The notes under the pieces are model-generated. The model was not told where the DNA came from, ran no database searches, and saw only the letters and a program-made list of their open reading frames with translations. The position numbers and the translations under genes are program-made. This document shows, piece by piece, positions 13,083 to 24,528 of a stretch of 64,000 nt of DNA. How positions within the stretch are numbered: the stretch's first letter is position 1; every line of letters starts with the position of its first letter. The stretch spans positions 186,001-250,000 of the forward strand of contig NBIV01000027.1 in NCBI GenBank assembly GCA_003194525.1, given 5' to 3'. This DNA comes from Gracilariopsis chorda. Taxonomy: Eukaryota > Rhodophyta > Florideophyceae > Gracilariales > Gracilariaceae.

Positions 13083-15072
13083 ATGGATTGGCTGCCCGAT
13101 TATGAAAAGCCAGCACCCTCTAAGGGTTCTCGTGCAGGATCGTTAGACATTCCTCAGTCCACTGCACCGCGCTCGCGTGGTTCTACTATCCAGAATTCAC
13201 GTACTGATGACGTTGATCCGGATGTTCAGAGAGCACCCGCTGTTGCTTTAGATCCGCGAGAAGTAACAATGTTTACACAACATGTGGTTGGGACACCGTC
13301 AACGGTTATTCCCGGTCGCATTATTACTTCGGAGTTATCTCGGCCTGAGTTTCGCCTGGATATCGCTGCAGCGACACATGTGGAACTCTTGCAGAGTGTA
13401 ACTGAGCTTAGTCGTAAGGTTGGACATGTCCAAGTTCGGGATTTCTTTAAAGATCTACCTCGTTTGAGACAAGACGTGAATTCCATTTTGGAACATCTTG
13501 GTAGACAAGAGTTTTGTATGAAGGTTTATCAAATATTTAACGATGAAATTCGTAAAGACGCAGTTTGAATCCAATTTCATCTGAATATTCTTGAAGAAGC
13601 AATCCGTATGGATAAAGCCGTGGACGCACGTGCTCGAGAAGAAGAGGCATCGGTTGGTTCGACTCACTGCTCGTGCAAACGAAGTCAGCTTAAATCCAAA
13701 AAGAGAGTTCACATCCATTCGGATTCAGGTTCAGATTCTGACAGTCACTCAAATGATTCCTCTTCGGATTCATCGATTTCCGATATCGATCATGAGAGAT
13801 CTTGCGCGACACGATCTAACGCCATGTACCAAACTTAGGGAGTTATTCGCTCTCAAGAGAAGGAAGAGCGCCACCTTACGCTTAAAGAGCTGAAGCCGAC
13901 GAATCATCTTTTCAGGAAGCTGTTATCCTATCGATAGTAACGCCTTAACGATTCATCGAACGATCGATCGTCACTAGGAACCGGAAAAGTCAGGGACTAC
14001 ATCAAAATAATGATTCTCAACTTACGGAAGCGTTTTACTGGTGAATATCAAATCTTGGTTCTTGAATTACTCCCGAAGCTCGTTCAGGAGGCTGATATAC
14101 TCGGGATGAGTGAGGCACAAGCGTATGTCACTCTACCGTACTTTCCAACCGCCATGGCTTAAGATCAGTTCAATTGCGTTCGTGGATCTTCCGGTGCATT
14201 GGTGGATGCGGCACCCTGTTGGCCAGAAGCGGTTCATTACCTTCTCAGGTCCTACGAAACTGGTATACTAGACAGAATTCGATACTAGCTTTGCAAGATA
14301 CAAGGCAGAAGCCTGGACGGACTGAAACTGTTTATTCGACGCGCTCGAATATGGCATTTAACCGTTGTGGTAATGTGTATTCCGTCCGAAAACGCTGCAT
14401 CATGTTTGTTGATGGTCTTAATGGTACTAATAGAGCTTTGGATGCTCGCCACTTCGAATAGAAACGGAGAGTTACTTACCTCGAATTGGTTCAATTTTCT
14501 CAAGCCGAGGCAGATACTTATCGTGCTTGACATCCATCGAGAACTCAACCATCGAGAGCTCTTCAGGTAGAAGGATCATCCTCGTTATTGCTAATGCGCG
14601 ATAGAACTGCAACCATGTATAAACACAACATTCATTTTGCTGGAAGTGACCGAGACTTGTTAGAAACTACAGATCTCCCGTCAACATTGACTCCGACCGC
14701 AGATGGAGACCCTGCTTGTTATGGAGGCATTCGAGGTCCGTCAGCTCCACTCGATTATGCGAAAGACGGTACGCGTCACAACCGCCCGGTATGGAAAGGC
14801 AAAACACAAAGTTGTGTGGACAATCGACCATCCGATGCTTCAGTCCATCTGATATATTTTATTTTGCTACCTACATGGTCATGTTGCACCCAAATACACA
14901 TTCACCATGCAGGAAGGGTTGGAGATCATCGCACAGTACGAAGCCCTCACGCCTGAGTAGAAGAATCGTGTTGGGAGTACGTCATACAAACAGCAGAAGT
15001 TCCCGCAAGCATACCTGCACTCGGTGTCAGCAGACGATGCCGTTCGAGCACCTAAACTTGGTACCAGGTTGA
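13083..15072 (+). pseudogene. gag: element C gag, decayed
   Basis: Starts MDWLPDYEKPAPSKG, with a 161-codon open stretch, then stops and frameshifts. Downstream pieces match the gag of B: ELKPTNHLFRKLLSY, then ILGMSEAQAYVTLPYF near 14,100, then CWPEAVHYLLRSYET. A degraded zinc knuckle lies near 14,850 (the first two Cys are no longer readable in frame). The capsid core is therefore recognisable but no longer translatable. Confidence 0.8.
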
Positions 15073-15155
15073 AGACGGAATTCCTGCGAGTGGGGTTCAA
15101 TCCGGATCCCCCAAAGTGGTCCATCTACCGAATCTAGTACAACGCGCTTCCAAAA

Positions 15156-18100
15156 ATGATCTCGGGAGTTTCCCCTTCGGGAGGGGCGTCTTCTGAGACG
15201 ACGTTGATGACGCTCAAGGCGGAACAGCTTCGCTCCCCAGCTGGTAAAATCCATACACGGATGAAAGCTGAAACAGACGTTTACCCAGACCAGTTAATGG
15301 TTCTACGTCGAACGTGGGTACGTTATCGTAATCTGCACATCCCAGATAGAGGATTGGTGATGGCTAAGAGAAACTACAAAGTTTATGCCGACCTTGGCCT
15401 CTCCAACCAGTTCATGGTTGGAGAGTTGTCTGTTCTTGATACTGGAGCAGCACCTAACTTGATCCAAGCAGATTTAGTACCACCGACACTTTGCGGTAAC
15501 ATTCGCTTTGGACACACGATGGGTATCGCTTACGCAAATAACAACCCGCTGAAGACCTGTGGGTATATATCAATTTTGGTGAGATTAAGAACCGCTCTGG
15601 TACAACTGAACTTCTTTGTATGCAAAAAGCTCGCAGCACCGATAATACTCGGTTGTTATATCTGTGATCGAATTGTTGAAGCTATTAGCCCTCGTGCGAA
15701 AACAGTGAAGATGGAGAACTGATCCACCATGCCGATTGTACGGAAACCGTTGAAATGCGCTACGCGTAAGCGCGTTCCAATACCAGCCGCACAGGAGGTT
15801 ACCAATATGAATCCGATTTCTACGAAGCTTCGTATTTGCAAGTCCGTTTCAATACCACTGAAGTCACAGACATGGGTGTCAGTTGTTACCAAACAGCATG
15901 GTGTGCACGTCATTCTACGGTTACCTTCAGTTTATGAGAATAGTCAACTAGCCTTTGCAAATGATGTTGTCTCGGTTGAACCTGACCTCCCTTTTCAAGT
16001 CTTGGTTGCTAACTTTGGCCAAAAACCCAGTGGTTAGTCAAAAACCAAGTACTTAGTTCCGTTCTACCGCACCCAGCAGCAATAGTGCCGACAAAGTTAC
16101 AAGTTGGTGCGGTTCTGTCTATCGCAGAACCTAACGAGGCGGAGAGTTCTGGCAAAGCCAAAATCACGCAAGCGAAGACCGAAAAAAATCGGATTCAGTA
16201 CCAATGGAACCCCTAAAGGGTATTGTACCGCCCGGTTGTGAACAGAAAGACCCTGTCGAAAACTTGGGAAACTTGGATTTAAGTCATTTCCCTGGTATGC
16301 ATTGCGAAAGATTGCGAGATACGCTGCGGGAGTTTACCTCCATGCTGGATGGTTCCCTCGGACCAATAGAAATAAAGGAACACCGTATTGATCTCCTTCC
16401 AGATACCATGCCAATCACACAACACCCATATCGGTCAGGGCCGAAAGCTCGGGAAGAAGAGAAAACCCAAGTCGAGAAGATGCTACGAGCTGGCGTGATA
16501 GAGCCCCCTCAATCGCCATGGGCTTCACCAGTCGTGTTGGTTACGAAACAAGATAAGTCTTGGCGGTTCTGCTTAGATTACTGACTTATTTATGCGGTTA
16601 CCCTCAAAGACGTTTATTAAATTCCTCAGAGGACGAATATCTCGACTCACTTGAAAATGCTACAGTGTTCACTGCCCTAGACGCCAACTGGGGTTATTGG
16701 CAGGTTTTAATCCGAGAAGATGATCGCGATAAAATCGCATTTTTGTGTCACCAAGGACTGTTTCGGTTCAAACGGATGCCGGTCGAATTTACTAATGCAC
16801 CGGCTACGTTCCAACGTGCTATCGATATACTGTTAGCTCGATTCAATTCGAAAAACTGCTTGGTATACCTGGACGCTATCATCGTGTTTTCCGATAAAGC
16901 GGGTGACTACTTAACATAGGTACGCGACGTCATGCGCGTACTGCGCGATGCAAGAATAATTCTAAAGTTGAAGAAATGCGAGTTCTTTACAGATTATGTG
17001 AAAAACGTTGGACATATCATTCTTCCCGGTCAACTCTCTGTCGATGAAGTTCGAGTTAAATCGCTTAAGAATGCGAAGCATCCGGTAAAGCAGACGGATC
17101 TAAGACCCTTCCTTGGATTGTGCAACGTATACCGACATTTCATAGCCGCTTTTGAGTACATCGCAGCTCCAATTAATATGCTCCTAACCAAAAGACAACC
17201 AGTGAACGTGGTACATTTTACTGACACAGAATCTACTGCTTTTTCCAAGCTTGTGGATGCTGTTATCTCACCACCAATCTTGGCTCTTCCCAAACATGGG
17301 CTCCACTATGAAGTTGACATTGATGCGAGTGACAACCAGGTTGGTTGTGCACTATTTCAAATCACAGAAGACGCTGTGAGGACTCCCATCGGATACTGTT
17401 CAAGAAGTTTACACGTGCACGAACGAAACTACTCGGTTTCTGAGAAAGAGTGTCTTGCCTTTGCATAGGCATTGAGAACGCTCCGAACCTACCTTATGAG
17501 TACCCTTTCTAAGATGTATACGGATCACGCATGTCTCCGTTGGCTTTTGGAGATCATCAAACCTTCCGGTCGTTTGATGCGTTGGCGCTTACGCCTATCG
17601 GAGTTCAATTTCGATATCCTATGCAAGAAAGGATCCTCTAATGCTCACGCTGATGCACTATCCTGACTAGGAACTAGTGCGGAAGCAGAACCGACAGCGG
17701 ACCTGGATATACCATGCTTCATGGTTGGGGACCTACATGGAAGTGCTGGAATCCTTTCGGATGATGTATGTGATGACATACTGTCTACCGAAAGCTCGGA
17801 ACCACCAGCTGGTTCATTTGTACCTAATGATCCCGAGAAGATGATCCGTGAACAACATTTGGATTCGTTCTGCACGCATATTCGAGGAAGCCTAAACGGA
17901 GTAGATCGAATACCGTTCGTGGTGAATGATGAAGGATATCTGGTTAGATTGGTCGAATCTACACCACAAATTGTGGTACCGCACTCATTTCAACAGCGAT
18001 TCTTACATATATCCCACTATGTGAAATTAGGAGCTCACCCTGGAGGTCAAAAGTTATGCGTAACCCTCAGAAAGAACTTCTACTGGCCTTCTATGGCATT

Positions 18101-20520
18101 TGACTGCTATACAGTTCGCCGTTCTTGTACGGAGTGTGCTAAGAATAACGTGAAGATACATAATTTATCTCAGAATTTAACATTATTCCTAGCTCGGGCA
18201 CCACTGGAATTCGTCGCCATCGATATAATTGGAGAGCTTGTCCGAACACCTCGAGAACACAAGTTCTTACTTTTCATAAGAGATCGATTTCATAAACTGG
18301 TACGGACAGTGCCGTTGAAACGGTTTACTGCTAGTGCAGTGTTGCAAGCTTTTATCACTCACTGGGAATTCGTATACGGTCCGCCCGTCAATCTAATTTC
18401 AGATAAGGTAGGCCACTTCACTTCTAAGTTTTTCCAGGATGTCTGTTGGATCTTGAAGATCAAGAACTCGTTCACAACGACTTATCAACCCCAGAGCAAT
18501 GGGCAGGTAGAACGATTTAATCGTACAATGCTTAATGCATTAAGATCCTATGTGGCGGATCACCCCAAAGAATGGGACTTATACACGGATGCTATCACGT
18601 ATGTCTACAATACCCAGGTTCATTGGGTTACTTTGCCTTCACCTTTTGAGCTGGTCTTGTCCCGCATCCCACCACCCGTGGCTGTTGAGGCACAACCGAC
18701 TCTCTCGAAGTACTCTTGGCCATGTTTATAACGTGAACCATGGAAAAGATGGCTAAAAAGGATAGTACCGATGGCTCGGAAAGCTATGAAGAAAGCTCAA
18801 GACGCGTACAAGCGTAATTTCGATAGCAAAGTTCGTACACCTCTTCCAAAGGTTTCTACAAACGACTTTATACTCGTACGTAAAGAGTACTATAATCATG
18901 AGAAGGAACGACGGCACAAGCTCTTCCCAGTTGTGGATGGACCCTATCGAGTGGTATATACTGATGCGAGCACAGTTGTGTTGGATAAAAACAATCAACA
19001 CGAACGAATATCAGGCGATTGTGTCACCCACGCTCCTAATCTTAACATGGAAGTTGTTATCGCTCCTGCGACGCTTTCAGTGGTATAAAAATTAGATGAA
19101 CCGCAGCGTACGGATTCTAAGTCCCCGAGCCTTGCGATTCTTCCCAGACTGGATCGTGGTTTAGCCAATCTACCTTTGAAATCGGATTCTCAACCCACTG
19201 ACTCTCGTGGTAGGCAGCGGAATAATCCGCAAGTACTCACTCGAGTAACACCCTCACTTGAGGTTCTCTCCGCTTCCCCAGTTCCAGCTAGGAAGGGGGA
19301 TTGTGCTGGTGAGATCGCTGTCAATGTGTCGCCGTCACTGGGAATTCCGCTCGCTGGATCTCGTGGCAACACTGCATTAGCTCTGGAGAAAGGAACTTCT
19401 ACTAAGGAACAGAACCTTCGAGGTATAAGAGACGCTACACCTCAACTCAAAGAGAGTAACGTCAGTAAGGATCAGAGTACCCCATTACGGGAAGAAACTA
19501 CTGGTAACACCAATGCTGTGGTTGAACCGTCATCTTCAACTAAGAAGGACAATCGCACTAGCGAAGTTGTGTAAAACACTAAGAAGACGCCCTCTGCAGA
19601 CCCATATGCATTTTCTCAAGACGATTGCACTAAATTTGGTCGATCTCGTGGTGTAGAGAAGAACGAAGCTCCGTGAAATTACTGAAGTCAATGCTGGGAA
19701 CTTTTGGGCACAAGTCATACCGTCATTGGTGAAATTGGACGCAATGGCCTACGCCGTGACAGCTTTGCTGTTGGCAAATACACAGAACTGGATTACAGTG
19801 CCAGAGAACGCCGACGCGTGTGCACACGCTTTGTGGCGACCGTTCGAAAACGCAACACCATTTGGTGACGCTCGATAATTTTGTGGCTGTCGTGGACTTG
19901 ACTCAAAGCAATCAGATGATGGCAAAATCACCATGTTTGCTGAACCGCCACCTTGACGCAGTGAGTGCATTGTGTGAGTGTCACCGTCGCAACGGTACAT
20001 CCGTATGGATAAGGAGAACTTCTGGAATCTTCGAGGTCACCGTTCCGCGGATATGCACTCATGACGAACGTTCCTTACCTCTTTGTACTCGCGAGAGAGA
20101 ATAATTTCAAGGGAACTTCCCGCATTGCCGTTTGGACGTCAATGACGTAAGTTGACATATCGTTGCCGCGACGATATACAACGACGTCGTGAAGCTTTCA
20201 CCGCTACCCAAGAGGGTTAGTATCACACCTAGTGGTGCCCAGAGCCCTAATTTGGATTGCACGACAGACATTGGCCCACGGTACTCGTAAGGGTGATTAG
20301 GAACACAGAAGTGTATTCACAGGGGTTTGTTGTGGAACGTATCGTACGTCATCAAACTCGTGATGGAGTACTGCAGTATCCCATCCGCTGGTATGGATAT
20401 CCACCCGAGGGGGATAAAGGGGATCCTATAGAGCACATCCCAAGGTCCAAGATTATATCTTATCACAGTAGGACCTGGTTGGCTCTCTCATCCACCTTGG
20501 AAAATGCGCAAGTTGAATAA
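15156..20520 (+). pseudogene. pol: element C pol, decayed (protease, RT, RNase H, integrase, linker, chromodomain)
   Basis: Protease: 15,156-15,722, with VLDTGAAPNLI and no stop at the position where A and B have one. Reverse transcriptase: 16,204-17,000. The catalytic box reads YLDAIIVFS, so the second catalytic Asp is lost, and there are stops near 16,580 and 16,917. RNase H: about 17,280-17,666. Integrase: 17,721-18,731, with an HHCC-type zinc region, then AIDIIGELV, LISDKVGHF and GQVERFNRT, so the D,D,E residues are all present, and a frameshift near 18,730. Linker: 18,771-20,250, in several frames. Chromodomain: 20,257-20,520, with GFVVERIVRH and YPIRWYGYPPEGD. This domain usually steers integration to marked chromatin. 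The gene cannot give a full product. Confidence 0.85.
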
Positions 20521-20534
20521 CCACAGTTTGTGAG

Positions 20535-20723
20535 ATGGCGCAGGACGTTGGTACTACCCCGACGCAGTATGTGAAGGGAGTCAAAGAGAGTCATGAGTTG
20601 AGAACTATGATAGGAGTGGAGGTTCCAGGATTACGTCGGTGTTTTCGGAATGCTAGTTTGACAATCAAAAGGGAAAGAATTGAAATGGACGGATATCGAC
20701 TCTTAAAACCCACTTTTGAATGA
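20535..20723 (+). pseudogene. element C third gene, left fragment
   Basis: A 62-codon open frame starts MAQDVGTTPTQYVKG just after the chromodomain stop and ends KPTFE. A short block (LTIKRERIEMDGYRLLK) resembles ITFRNLSADGFSFRK at the same place in element A's third gene. The rest of the gene was displaced by the insert that begins shortly after this point; its end reappears at about 33,646. Function unknown. Confidence 0.35.
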
Positions 20724-20828
20724 ATCAATTTCCATCAAAATATTTTCACACATTCAACACTGCTAGTTTTTTGAAAGTATAAACTAGTAAAGCACTTCAC
20801 ATTTCCAAGTTATTTCGGACCAAAAACC

Positions 20829-20861
20829 GAGTCCGGACTCCGCGAAGTGGAGTCCAGACTC
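20829..20861. repeat. left subterminal hairpin of the cargo transposon
   Basis: A 13-base-pair stem with one mismatch (GAGTCCGGACTCC with GGAGTCCAGACTC) around a GCGAAGT loop. Its counterpart near the other edge is at 31,533-31,555. Likely a transposase-recognised or structural end motif (inference). Confidence 0.5.
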
Positions 20862-20993
20862 CACTACTACATACCTTCACATGTGAACGTGAGATTGAAA
20901 ATCTGACCGGACCACCGGAACTGCCCCTTCAAATAGAAGGATAGGATGCTCAGATAAATACATATATAGGAAATAAATTAGAGTTTACAAAAC

Positions 20994-23900
20994 ATGATAG
21001 CCCTCGCTATCCTTCACTCGTTGTCAGTGTCTGCGGCCTTGCATAGCATGCACCAGTCCACGAGCCAGCGCAAAACGCTCGGCATCACCTGCTCCACTTC
21101 ATCCCCGTGCGCCATAATAATTACGCTCCCGCATTTCGCTCTCCAACAACCCCTTTGCTCCCCTTTCTCCTTCCAATCCTTCAACTCTCCTTCCCGCACC
21201 ATGTTCCCCTGTTGCTACCCTCGCTGCTCCTTCCACGGCCACACCACATACTCTCTTCAGAGTCACCAACGCAGGTGCCCCCATCGCCTCACCGCCAACA
21301 AGCGTTCCTCCTCCACAGCCACCGCTCCAGTTCAGTTCCCTCCCAGGACCAAGAAGCGAAAATCCGTTCCCAACCTCTCCATCAATTCTCCTCCCCTTCC
21401 CTCTCACCGTCCTTCCGACAACGTCCCCCTCGCCGATGATGATCCATATGAACTTCAACAGGCTTCCCTCTCTCTTCAAACCCAAGACGCTTACCATATC
21501 GCAAGTCACGCCATCGGCTCCGTCTCCTCCTCAAACCCCCTTCTCCCGCCCCCTTCTCGTTCCCCTTCCCCTCTCGCCCACAACCCTCATCTCGAACAAC
21601 TCGTCCTCTACATCTCCTCCATCGCATCCTCCGTCAGCACCCGCAAAGCAGACGAGCTCATCTCCATCCTCAACCATCCAGACTTCTCCAAGTCCTCCTT
21701 CCAGACCTCCATCTCCTCCGCCAGGCAGTGCCTCGCACTGCAAGAGGACCTCTTCAAGCAACGCATCAGCTCCAACGGCTTCATCCCTTCCACTATCACA
21801 GACAAGCGCAACACCTTCTCCGCAACCCTCTTCCAGAAACGTGCCATCGACGTCCTCAAGCAACAACTCGCACTCGCACACCTCAACAACACCTTCTTCC
21901 AGCCGGTATCTCAATCTTCCTTATCTTCTTCGTCTTCTGGTCACCCGGCTTTCGCACATCCCATGGCTGCAGCCCTCGGAAAGAAAGTCGTCCCAGCCAT
22001 CAAACAGGAAATTATGCAGTCCCCCGTCGATGACATCGTCTGGCACACCCCCCAGGAAACCGGTATCGAATCATTCATCGGCCTCGTCCAGCTCTACTCG
22101 GACAAGTCCGCAACCTCCCTGAAAAGCTCCTCCGTCAATTCCTACCCCCTCCACGTCACGTTTCTCAACTTCTCCGATGCCCTCCGCCGAAAGTGTATAT
22201 CCGAAAATCTCACACTCCTCGGATACCTTCCAACCTCCTTCTCCCCGTTTACCGCCTTCGACGACGGCGGCGACTACGTCCCGAAATCATCCTCCAACAT
22301 CCCACGCGAGACCAAAATGAACCTCATTCAGCGCGCCATCTCTACCATCCTCAACCCACTCCTCACCTCTGCGCTCCCAGGATTCTCCTTCCGTGACGCT
22401 CACGGTGTCCTCCGCCACTGCCACCCCATCCTCGCCAGCTATTGCGCAGACATCCCCGAAGCAAAGGACATCTTCGCCATCTCCCACGGAACACGGCCGC
22501 AGCACCCTTGCCCGAGATGCACCGTCCCTCGGGAACACCTCTTCCTCAATACAGATCCCATCCCCTTCCGCACACAACTCCAAACTCGAACCAATCGCAG
22601 ACAGCACACCTGCCTTCTCCGCGAATCCGAGGAAGCGCAACTCGCCCGGAAACAAAAAGTGGCACGCACCAAAAAAGAAGAGGCAGCAACAGCACTTCAT
22701 TCTCTCTCCCTCGCAAAGTACACTTCTCTCTTCGAATCATACCCCATCTTCAACATCACTCCGCTTCTCTCTTCTTACAACATCTTCGCCTTCGAGCCAC
22801 TGCATAACTTCCACCTCGGCGTCTCTAAACTCATCAAAGCCACCGCAATCGAACGTCTCCGATCCGATTCCCTCTTCTCCATTGTCGGTCCCAGCAAATC
22901 CAAGAGATCCTTCCAATCCATCCGCACCTCCATCCTCAAACACTCCAACTCCATTCTTGCGGCCATCGAAAAAGATTCCCCTGCAACTGGACTCCACATA
23001 GACTTCTCCACCTCCGACAACGCTCAAGCTCTTAACGGCTTCTTCACCACAGAAGGACTCCGTGGAATGCTCGAAGCAAAAGATTACCGCGCACTCGACA
23101 TGGTATTCCCCTTCATCGGAGCATTCTTCGACAGATGCTGCAACGAAATCGACTCCTCCCCAATCACTTCCGTCTTCACCAAGTACACAGATCTCGTTCT
23201 CTACGCCATGCGATACAACTCCACTTCCGAATGGACCGAAGACTCTCTCAAATCACTCGAACGACAGATCAGATCCTTCAAACTCACAGCCACCACCGTC
23301 CTCGGACCCTACCACTCTTCGCACCTCGGTACCCTCAAGTTCCATCTCCTCGATCACATCGTCGACGACATACGTAGATACGGAGGTCTGCACTTCAACG
23401 ACGCAGGCATATTCGAACATGCCCACGTCCTCTTCAAATCTCACTACTCCAAGACATCCAAACGAAGAGCCACTGCCCACAACGAAACCATCCGCGCTAT
23501 AGACCGCTCCACCGCCATCAAGGATTGGAATCCACTCTCAGCAGAACCCTCTATTGCTTCTCATCCTCCATCAAAAACTCCAACCGAACCCCGAAAACCA
23601 TGCTTTGTACGCGACGGAAAACAAATCTCATTCTACGACATCTTCACTGCTGCAAAGTACCTCGGATCCAATCCAAACGCTTCTCCAAAACTTCTTCAAG
23701 AACTCTTCTCCGCAGACACTCTCTCCATCATCTCACAACTCGGTCACACGGCTCTCCATTCGTTTATCTCTCTCTCAATCGAATACCTCAACCTCGACCT
23801 CTCCACGAAACAACTACGTCAAACTCGTCTCACCATCCTCAACTCAGGATACGTCGTCGGCGGCTACACTCCCACCCTCGACAATTACAACCCCGAACAA

Positions 23901-24380
23901 AACGAACTCATGCTTCAAGAACCTCCTGTCTCTCTCCTTCAGCGCATCTTCGCCGTTCAATCCTTCGGACCCTCGAAGTCTGCAAAATTCTCCCACATCC
24001 TCGTGGCGGGCACAAACTCCTCCTCTTCATCCAAACCCATCGTATGGGTCTCCAAGCTCATCGCCCTCGTTCGCTTCACAGTACCTTCTGCTTCCTCAAC
24101 GTTCCCCACCTCGACCACAGAGGAATTTTCATTTGTACAATTTCTCGAAGTCGTACCACCTCGCGACCAAGTAGATATAACCCTCAACTGTGTATCCCTT
24201 CGATGGTCAACCGATGACGAACACAACCACACCACAAATCCCGTTCCCATCTCCAAACCATCCACAGACGATAACGTTTCCCCTTGGTTCGGACTCGTTC
24301 CTTCAACTTCCATTCTCGGTGCAGTGCACGTCGTGCGTCAAAACTACCCCGCCCCACCCTTCACGTCTCGACTTCACTGA
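20994..24380 (+). CDS. Plavaka/CACTA-like DDE transposase
   Basis: A long intact frame (1,128 codons from the first ATG; the ATG at 21,201, giving about 1,059 residues, is more likely because it directly precedes a zinc finger, MFPCCYPRCSFHGH..SLQSHQRRCPH). A Ser/Pro-rich stretch with a bipartite basic signal (PRTKKRKS) follows. The middle contains the treble-Cys block HPCPRCTVPREHLF seen in Plavaka-type transposases, then FAFEPLHNFHLGVSKLIK. The C-terminal third has KFHLLDHIVDDIRRYGG followed by FEHAHVLFKSHYSKTSKRR, which matches the conserved Plavaka segment ending in an E-H-x-H-type helix. These proteins cut and paste CACTA-like elements in fungi and other eukaryotes. The sense strand is strikingly C/T-rich. 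Convergent with the next gene, 148 bases away. Catalytic Asp/Glu assignment needs an alignment. Confidence 0.72.
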   Translation: MIALAILHSLSVSAALHSMHQSTSQRKTLGITCSTSSPCAIIITLPHFALQQPLCSPFSFQSFNSPSRTMFPCCYPRCSFHGHTTYSLQSHQRRCPHRLTANKRSSSTATAPVQFPPRTKKRKSVPNLSINSPPLPSHRPSDNVPLADDDPYELQQASLSLQTQDAYHIASHAIGSVSSSNPLLPPPSRSPSPLAHNPHLEQLVLYISSIASSVSTRKADELISILNHPDFSKSSFQTSISSARQCLALQEDLFKQRISSNGFIPSTITDKRNTFSATLFQKRAIDVLKQQLALAHLNNTFFQPVSQSSLSSSSSGHPAFAHPMAAALGKKVVPAIKQEIMQSPVDDIVWHTPQETGIESFIGLVQLYSDKSATSLKSSSVNSYPLHVTFLNFSDALRRKCISENLTLLGYLPTSFSPFTAFDDGGDYVPKSSSNIPRETKMNLIQRAISTILNPLLTSALPGFSFRDAHGVLRHCHPILASYCADIPEAKDIFAISHGTRPQHPCPRCTVPREHLFLNTDPIPFRTQLQTRTNRRQHTCLLRESEEAQLARKQKVARTKKEEAATALHSLSLAKYTSLFESYPIFNITPLLSSYNIFAFEPLHNFHLGVSKLIKATAIERLRSDSLFSIVGPSKSKRSFQSIRTSILKHSNSILAAIEKDSPATGLHIDFSTSDNAQALNGFFTTEGLRGMLEAKDYRALDMVFPFIGAFFDRCCNEIDSSPITSVFTKYTDLVLYAMRYNSTSEWTEDSLKSLERQIRSFKLTATTVLGPYHSSHLGTLKFHLLDHIVDDIRRYGGLHFNDAGIFEHAHVLFKSHYSKTSKRRATAHNETIRAIDRSTAIKDWNPLSAEPSIASHPPSKTPTEPRKPCFVRDGKQISFYDIFTAAKYLGSNPNASPKLLQELFSADTLSIISQLGHTALHSFISLSIEYLNLDLSTKQLRQTRLTILNSGYVVGGYTPTLDNYNPEQNELMLQEPPVSLLQRIFAVQSFGPSKSAKFSHILVAGTNSSSSSKPIVWVSKLIALVRFTVPSASSTFPTSTTEEFSFVQFLEVVPPRDQVDITLNCVSLRWSTDDEHNHTTNPVPISKPSTDDNVSPWFGLVPSTSILGAVHVVRQNYPAPPFTSRLH

Positions 24381-24528
24381 CGTTTCCATCGTTTCTACAT
24401 TAACCGCTTCTATCGCGACACCGCTTCAAAGCCCTACAACCCCCATTCCACTACCCCTCCATAAACTATCCGTTCCACTTGAACAACTACTCGCCTCCCT
24501 CAACACCCTCCATTTCACCGTAGAGCTC

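Noticed and set aside
21099..23502. Many long open frames antisense or shifted within the transposase gene
   Set aside because: They arise from the C/T-rich codon pattern of the transposase and have low-complexity translations (Arg/Ser/Pro or Gly/Glu repeats).
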